A stretch of DNA of 13,589 bases from the NCBI GenBank assembly GCA_036940085.1, contig JALLBK010000551.1, positions 1 through 13,589 on the forward strand, given 5' to 3'. Made by a program: the position numbers and the translations under genes. Position 1 is the stretch's first letter; every line of letters begins with the position of its first letter. Positions 9,544-13,589 of the stretch are shown in pieces. The DNA is from Discostella pseudostelligera (Eukaryota > Bacillariophyta > Thalassiosirophyceae > Thalassiosirales > Thalassiosiraceae). The notes under the pieces are model-generated. The model was not told the DNA's origin. It made no database searches and was given only the letters and a program-made list of their open reading frames with translations.

Positions 9544-9573
9544 ATCTCCCGCCAAATCTCTGCCACGTGTAGG
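9544..9573. repeat. 30-bp direct repeat, copy 1 (E2F-like + G-box)
   Basis: This 30-mer starts ATCTCCCGCC and ends CACGTGTAGG. It matches the copy at 9662-9691 at 29 of 30 positions; the difference is C versus A at the fifteenth base. Homology ends abruptly at both sides. Confidence 0.9.
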
Positions 9574-9661
9574 TGACGAATAGTCAATCGTCTCGATCTG
9601 TCTCGATGCCAACCTATGCCAACAGTCAGCTTCTCCGGCCAAATAATATGCCATCGTCAAG

Positions 9662-9691
9662 ATCTCCCGCCAAATATCTGCCACGTGTAGG
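9662..9691. repeat. 30-bp direct repeat, copy 2 (E2F-like + G-box)
   Basis: Second copy of the composite element, 118 bp downstream of copy 1 in the same orientation. A third, shorter piece (TTCCCGCCAAAA, 9711-9722) follows 19 bp later without the G-box. Confidence 0.9.
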
Positions 9692-9750
9692 GTTCGCGAA
9701 GACTTCAGAATTCCCGCCAAAAAATCCCACACATTGTACGGTCGACGGCC

Positions 9751-9769
9751 GACGACGACGACGACGACG
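9751..9769 (+). repeat. (GAC)6 microsatellite
   Basis: Six GAC units plus one base follow GTCGACGGCC, about 115 bp upstream of the ATG of the membrane-protein gene. The tract is most likely in the promoter or 5' UTR. Confidence 0.85.
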
Positions 9770-9882
9770 ATGATGGTTCGATTCCTGTTCCTATTCTGTT
9801 CTCTTCCTTGGGCATATCTTGCGGTCGATTATTATTATCAATAGTTATCAATGCATTCAAATCCAGCAACACCCACCAAATC

Positions 9883-10800
9883 ATGACGACAACTAAAATA
9901 ATATGGCTAGTCATCGGTGTCTTTCTCGTAGCGATGTCACTTGCCGTTGTTACAGATGAAGGTCTTTCATGGGGCACATTTCTGGGCGCGAATTGGAAGG
10001 TTGGTGAAGGTGAGGAAGACTGTCGTCGGCGCCGACAATGCGATGCTCCATCATTCCATCTCGATCACAGTTGTTACTTGTTGTCTCTTGCTTACCGCAT
10101 ACTCCTCCTTTTTCTCTTAACCATACATCCAGAACGTATGAGGGGCGATTTGTCGGCCTCTATCAAAAATGCACAACGGATATGCACCAAAGATGTTGAG
10201 AAACTATGCGAAAATGGACGATATGTCAATGGCCAAACGGATGCCTACGCGTATTGGACCGACCAGCATTACAAACGACACACTTACAAACATTGGTCGG
10301 AGGTCCCCTTCGGATTTGGGAATGCATCTGACAACTGTTTACGACATGAATATGAGCAATACAATGCAGGAACGTCACGGAGATTGATTCCAAAATGTGT
10401 AGAATGGATTGAGAAATCGGAATCACAATTCGAGGAGATACTCCAACGAGAGAAAGGGAATGATAAGCGTGAAATGTTTGTCCTTTTCAGTACAATTTTT
10501 GCTACAGTCATGTCAGGAATATTGGGATACATATTCGGTCTGTTTCTCAATGATCGGGATGATTTATTTTCGTACCAAAATAGGAGAGCGAACAGAAGGG
10601 TGTTGATATATTTTGGCATTGCAATTACTCTCCCTGCGTTGTTTATTCTATGGGCAAGTGTAAAGTTACTTCTTCTGATGATTGGATGCTTAGGAGTTGG
10701 GAGAGGAGCGCAGTATTATGTACAAATGAGGGAGGAACGAGAGTATTCATCCTTGCCGATGTCCGATTCGCGATCAGTATTCGCTGCAATTCCTTTTTAA
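9883..10800 (+). CDS. Signal-peptide membrane protein with Cys-containing luminal domain
   Basis: The preferred model is two exons, 9883-10009 and 10133-10800, giving 264 residues. The removed 123-nt segment has a GTGAGG donor, a pyrimidine-rich end and CAG acceptor. Its length is a multiple of three and it has no stop, so an unspliced 305-residue form is also open. The first ATG in frame gives a clear signal peptide or anchor (residues 1-24, IIWLVIGVFLVAMSLAVV). The luminal part carries four cysteines: CTKDVEKLC (60, 68), NCLRHEYEQ (111) and KC (131). The C-x7-C...CL...C order faintly resembles the cysteine-rich repeat of Golgi protein GLG1, but this is weak. A predicted coiled or charged helix (133-155) leads to a membrane segment (~157-181), a basic loop (NRRANRR) and a second hydrophobic stretch (~199-232, perhaps two segments). 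I do not recognise a family; function unknown. It shares the E2F-like/G-box promoter region with the sirtuin. Confidence 0.75.
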   Translation: MTTTKIIWLVIGVFLVAMSLAVVTDEGLSWGTFLGANWKVGEGEEDCRRRRQCDAPSFHLDHSCYLLSLAYRILLLFLLTIHPERMRGDLSASIKNAQRICTKDVEKLCENGRYVNGQTDAYAYWTDQHYKRHTYKHWSEVPFGFGNASDNCLRHEYEQYNAGTSRRLIPKCVEWIEKSESQFEEILQREKGNDKREMFVLFSTIFATVMSGILGYIFGLFLNDRDDLFSYQNRRANRRVLIYFGIAITLPALFILWASVKLLLLMIGCLGVGRGAQYYVQMREEREYSSLPMSDSRSVFAAIPF

Positions 10801-11226
10801 TTGGAATGGATCGTCAATATTTATCACGATGTGTTAAAATAGATACGATACAAGCTTGCGCCAAAAGCCATCATATGGAGCCGGGGCGGACGGTTTATCG
10901 ATTGGTCGAACAACGAACTCAATACGGCCTTCACGCTTCTCTGTAGAAATGCACAGAAAATATTAAACTGAATAGATCCACAAAGTTAGATTCGGGAGAT
11001 AAAAATGTCTCTCTACTTAAAGGGATTAACTGCGTCGCAGTAACACCCTACCAGGTGTCTATTATTGAAATTTTTGTTGGGAGGGTGGCCTGACAAGTTG
11101 TTGCCGTCTCATTGCTGGCGCCTAGAAACAGTGAGCCAATCAAAGTGAAAGAAACTCATCGTATCCTGGCTCATGGATAAGCATGATTATGAAGGGAAAT
11201 CATTCAATCACAAACGAGTAACAAAT
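10801..11226. other. Convergent 3' intergenic region
   Basis: This 426-bp gap lies between the 3' ends of the membrane-protein gene and cytochrome c6, and I see no gene in it. Two small inverted repeats lie close together: CTGCG-T-CGCAG (11030-11040) and ACACC/GGTGT with a 6-nt loop (11043-11058). They could form short hairpins in a 3' UTR, but no function can be assigned. Confidence 0.5.
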
Positions 11227-11780
11227 TTACTCGTCCCATCCAGCCTCTGAGGTGGCAATGACATACGAGGCAACGTTGGCAATATCATCCTCAGAAAGAC
11301 GTCCGCCGAAGGCAGGCATGGCATTCTTTCCGTTGGTGACTTGTGTCATGACAGCCTTCTCGTTACGTCCGCCGGCAAGGTATTGCTCAAGAGCAGCCTT
11401 TTCGAGGGTCTTTTCGGGCATGATGACGTTCTGTCCACCGGCGTGGCATGCGGCGCAGTTGGCGTTGAAGACCTGCTCTCCGGCTCCAACATCACCAGCG
11501 AAGGCGGGAGAGACGGCAACACCGGCAGTGACGGCAACACCAGCAACAGCGGCCTTGACGGCCTGTGAGACAAAAGGTGAGAGAGAGGATATACACAACA
11601 ACATGTTAGAGGTGAAGGCGGAAGATAACACTAGCACGGACATCATGATGTTGCGTTTGCAACACCCCATCCATACGGACAATCCCGCCACACGAAACTC
11701 ACAGCAGGGACCTCGAAGTGCTTGGGGGTGGTCCAGGCAGAGGCGGAGGCGATGAGAGCGGCGACGATGGTGAACTTCAT
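11227..11780 (-). CDS. petJ: Cytochrome c6 precursor, plastid thylakoid lumen
   Basis: Two exons on the minus strand, 11780-11703 and 11562-11227, encode 137 residues; the intron (11563-11702) has GTGAGT and CAG sites in phase 0. Mature cytochrome c6 carries electrons from cytochrome b6f to photosystem I. The presequence has two parts. Exon 1 is an ER-type signal ([15 protein letters not shown]) followed by W and a transit-like stretch [10 protein letters not shown]. Exon 2 begins with a thylakoid signal ([14 protein letters not shown]...) ending VSPAFA before [10 protein letters not shown]. The mature protein is about 89 residues, normal for the family, with heme motif CAACH and axial Met in KNAMPAFGG. 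Trp at the +1 position of the ASA site replaces the usual Phe of diatom plastid proteins. Codon use is strongly biased to C-ending codons (GCC, GTC, CTC), unlike its neighbours, consistent with high expression. It is divergent from the DUF1415-like gene. Identity is very sure. Confidence 0.96.
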
Positions 11781-12241
11781 TGTGGAGGAGGTTGAATTGA
11801 TTGATGATATCAAAAGAATATGATGTGAGGCGGATATCAAGGCGTCTGCCCCTCACGTGCCAGCACGTGCAGTTGCTGTGCCATGGTGAAAGATCGCTGC
11901 TGATTCATCCCCCTCCGTCGGTCCGACGCCGCTGACATCACTCAATTGAAGAGAAGACGTAGCGACATACTATTCCTACGTGATCGGAGTGGGCTTCGGC
12001 AAAAATATCTTGTCACCTTGAAGTGGATCTTTGTGTCTGGCCGTCGTTTTGTGAGACCGAATTGGCGGGAGCGTGCTCTCTCATTGATCAATCAACTCAT
12101 TCATTTCATCGGCTTCAGTTTCAATATCAACAGAGTCCATCAATCAGTAGGTTTCAATGAGCTGCGTACGTGTCGAACGATGAGTGGAGGACAACGACAA
12201 TCGATTACCTAGAGGCAGATGCTGTTGGTTGGTCGCGTAGT
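11781..12241. promoter_or_regulatory. Divergent promoter between cytochrome c6 and DUF1415-like gene
   Basis: The 461-bp region lies between two genes for apparently plastid-directed proteins. It has two CACGTG cores at 11854-11859 and 11864-11869, 10 bp apart (one helical turn), about 75-90 bp upstream of the cytochrome c6 ATG. A CRE-like TGACATCA lies at 11933-11940. An E2F-like TTGGCGGGA lies at 12062-12070, nearer the right-hand gene. No other gene is supportable. bHLH/bZIP control of cytochrome c6 is plausible but inferred. Confidence 0.45.
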
Positions 12242-13552
12242 ATGCGGTGGTTACTGAACATCTTCACAACTATCAAGTTGTTGCTACTTTCTGTGAGAGC
12301 AACAGCCTTTCAATTTCCTAAAATAAAGTTCGTCGGCATACCCACAGTCGAGAACTCGAACACACCACAGAAAGTTGTACAAAAGAGTCCAAAAGATGCT
12401 GCAGAATTACGTAAGAAATTGGAGATATATTGTGGTATTTCTGTCGGCACAGACGTAGACCAAAGCAATCGGTCATTTCGTTGGGAACCCCATCTACGCC
12501 AGAGCTACGAAGTTGCTGCAGTGATATTCGAAGAAATTGCACAAGTTACGCGACAATGTCAGGTTGACACTAATCAACACAAATTACCAATCAACCAATT
12601 GATTCTTTCATTTCCATCGATGGCGAAGCCAGAACATCTGGAACTCATTTCAACAGTGTTGCAATCGGACAAATGCAAGCAATTGCTTGGATTGGAGGAT
12701 GCACAGGCAGAGTTCTTTCCGTCATCGCCAGCTCCCTATCTTTGTATCAAATTTTCATCTTTCGTTACGAGTAAAGAAGAGCCAACGGTAACATCCATAT
12801 ATGTTCCAGCAGACACAGCCGCGTCAGCCACGAAAGAATGGGTGAACAATTTCCTCGGACGGTATCGCCTCTGTCCATACACTACTTCCGTTTCCCGGGC
12901 AGCAGTTGGACTGTCCTCAGTGGGAGTACCTGTCGGTGGAGTTCATGTAAGAGCAGAGTATACCAGGCCAGGATGCACCCACAATGCAATCTACAGCGTA
13001 TCAAAGGCCTCGGAACTGGTTGCTAATTTTTGGTCGGAAGTTGTTATTCTGATGAATTCGACCCAAGAAGAATGGGCAACATCATTACTTGTTTTTCCAG
13101 AATACGATTTGTTATTCGAGGAATTTATTGATGTTTGTGATAGCATTATCGAACCGACGGTGATTGCAACTCAATCTACAGCGTTTATTGGGAGAGCATG
13201 GTTCCATCCGCTATATGATGCCGACACAATTGGGCATTCCGACGTTATTGCTGGTCATGCTGTGCCACACAAAATGGTAGAAGGGTTTATGAAGTCACTT
13301 TCAACATCATCAAGTAATAGTAGCGGAGTTATTGATGGCAAGGATGTATTAGAATACGACGAATTGGTAAGGACAAACAACAAAGTTCGACACACACCAC
13401 ATGCAACAATCAATATTCTGCGTCGTAATCAACTTCTTGCAGCAGCCGAATATGAAAAGGGTTTAGGAAAGAAGAAACCCAAAGCAAATTCGGTATATGT
13501 TCACAATGCAGTTCGTCTTTCAAAGGCGTTACATAGTAGAGATATTTCCTAA
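12242..13552 (+). CDS. Plastid-targeted protein with DUF1415-like C-terminal domain
   Basis: A single-exon frame of 436 residues from the first in-frame ATG. The start MRWLLNIFTTIKLLLLSV reads as a signal peptide ending at RATAF|QF, close to the diatom ASAF plastid-entry motif, so plastid import is likely. Residues ~55-195 form an unrecognised N-terminal region. The C-terminal ~240 residues resemble bacterial DUF1415 proteins: EWVNNFLGRYRLCPY (LCPY at 210-213), WATSLLVFPEY, FIGRAWFHPLY (HPLY at 322-325) and HATINILRRNQL (387-398). These parallel the family's LCPF, FHP and HLLRE motifs. Bacterial members are much shorter (roughly 170-200 residues) and have no assigned reaction that I know. This copy has extra sequence between motifs (a Ser-rich stretch near residues 356-365). 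Its divergent position to cytochrome c6 fits, but does not prove, a plastid role. Family call moderate to good; function unknown. Confidence 0.78.
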   Translation: MRWLLNIFTTIKLLLLSVRATAFQFPKIKFVGIPTVENSNTPQKVVQKSPKDAAELRKKLEIYCGISVGTDVDQSNRSFRWEPHLRQSYEVAAVIFEEIAQVTRQCQVDTNQHKLPINQLILSFPSMAKPEHLELISTVLQSDKCKQLLGLEDAQAEFFPSSPAPYLCIKFSSFVTSKEEPTVTSIYVPADTAASATKEWVNNFLGRYRLCPYTTSVSRAAVGLSSVGVPVGGVHVRAEYTRPGCTHNAIYSVSKASELVANFWSEVVILMNSTQEEWATSLLVFPEYDLLFEEFIDVCDSIIEPTVIATQSTAFIGRAWFHPLYDADTIGHSDVIAGHAVPHKMVEGFMKSLSTSSSNSSGVIDGKDVLEYDELVRTNNKVRHTPHATINILRRNQLLAAAEYEKGLGKKKPKANSVYVHNAVRLSKALHSRDIS

Positions 13553-13589
13553 CACTTTACACTCGATCACTGATGAACAATTGAAAAGA

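Larger units (their letters stand above)
9390..9882. promoter_or_regulatory. Divergent promoter region between sirtuin and membrane-protein genes
   Basis: About 490 bp separate the two divergent starts. The region contains three copies of the nonamer CCCGCCAAA (9548-9556, 9666-9674, 9713-9721), which is the complement of the E2F-type site TTTGGCGGG. It also has two GCCACGTGT G-box motifs (cores 9564-9569 and 9682-9687). The first two nonamers each lie 7 bp before a G-box motif inside a duplicated 30-mer. Shared cell-cycle or light/metabolic control of the two genes is possible but is inference from motifs alone. No other gene is supportable here. Confidence 0.45.

Noticed and set aside
10650..10946. 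Plus-strand frame overlapping the end of the membrane-protein gene
   Set aside because: It overlaps the second membrane segment in another frame, has no recognisable features and no splice link.
11252..11755. Long plus-strand open frame across cytochrome c6
   Set aside because: It is antisense to a certain gene with C-rich codon bias, which keeps the opposite strand open. The protein is unlike any family and crosses the intron.
1..13589. tRNA, rRNA, CRISPR, insertion sequence or viral elements
   Set aside because: No cloverleaf, rRNA-like stretch, regularly spaced repeat array, transposase or terminal inverted repeat was seen on either strand.

Overview
The window looks like nuclear DNA of a photosynthetic stramenopile, most likely a diatom. 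Three things point there. A nuclear cytochrome c6 gene encodes a two-part plastid/thylakoid presequence. A second gene product begins with a signal peptide ending in an ATAF motif, which resembles the diatom ASAF plastid-targeting signal. Genes are densely packed and have short GT-AG introns (50-154 nt). I cannot name the species. No viral, phage, CRISPR, tRNA or rRNA features were seen.

Layout from left to right: (1) 1-431, flanking DNA with an (AG)n tract and several TTTGGCG-type E2F-like motifs. (2) 432-2189 (+), an intronless alpha/beta-hydrolase-like protein whose C-terminal half resembles hydrolases of bacterial glycan clusters. (3) 2190-2714, intergenic, with a pair of identical CCACGTGG palindromes. 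(4) 2715-7912 (+), an eight-exon gene that I reconstruct as a 1524-residue PDZ - SYLF - PH-like - VASt-like protein, probably an adaptor at membranes that binds lipids. (5) 7937-9389 (-), a six-exon class I sirtuin, probably mitochondrial, ending 24 bp from gene 4 in the convergent orientation. (6) 9390-9882, a divergent promoter region with a 30-bp repeat carrying E2F-like and G-box motifs side by side. (7) 9883-10800 (+), a small membrane protein with a signal peptide and a cysteine-containing luminal domain. (8) 11227-11780 (-), cytochrome c6 (petJ). (9) 11781-12241, a divergent promoter with two G-boxes 10 bp apart. (10) 12242-13552 (+), a probably plastid-targeted protein with a DUF1415-like C-terminal domain.

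The genes do not form one pathway. The most unusual item is gene 4, which joins a phosphoinositide/actin-associated SYLF domain to a PH-like plus VASt-like lipid-transfer module, with a PDZ domain at the front. The spliced models for genes 4, 5 and 8 were built by hand. They are supported by continuous reading frame, canonical GT/AG sites and restoration of conserved motifs across the junctions. There was no transcript evidence.
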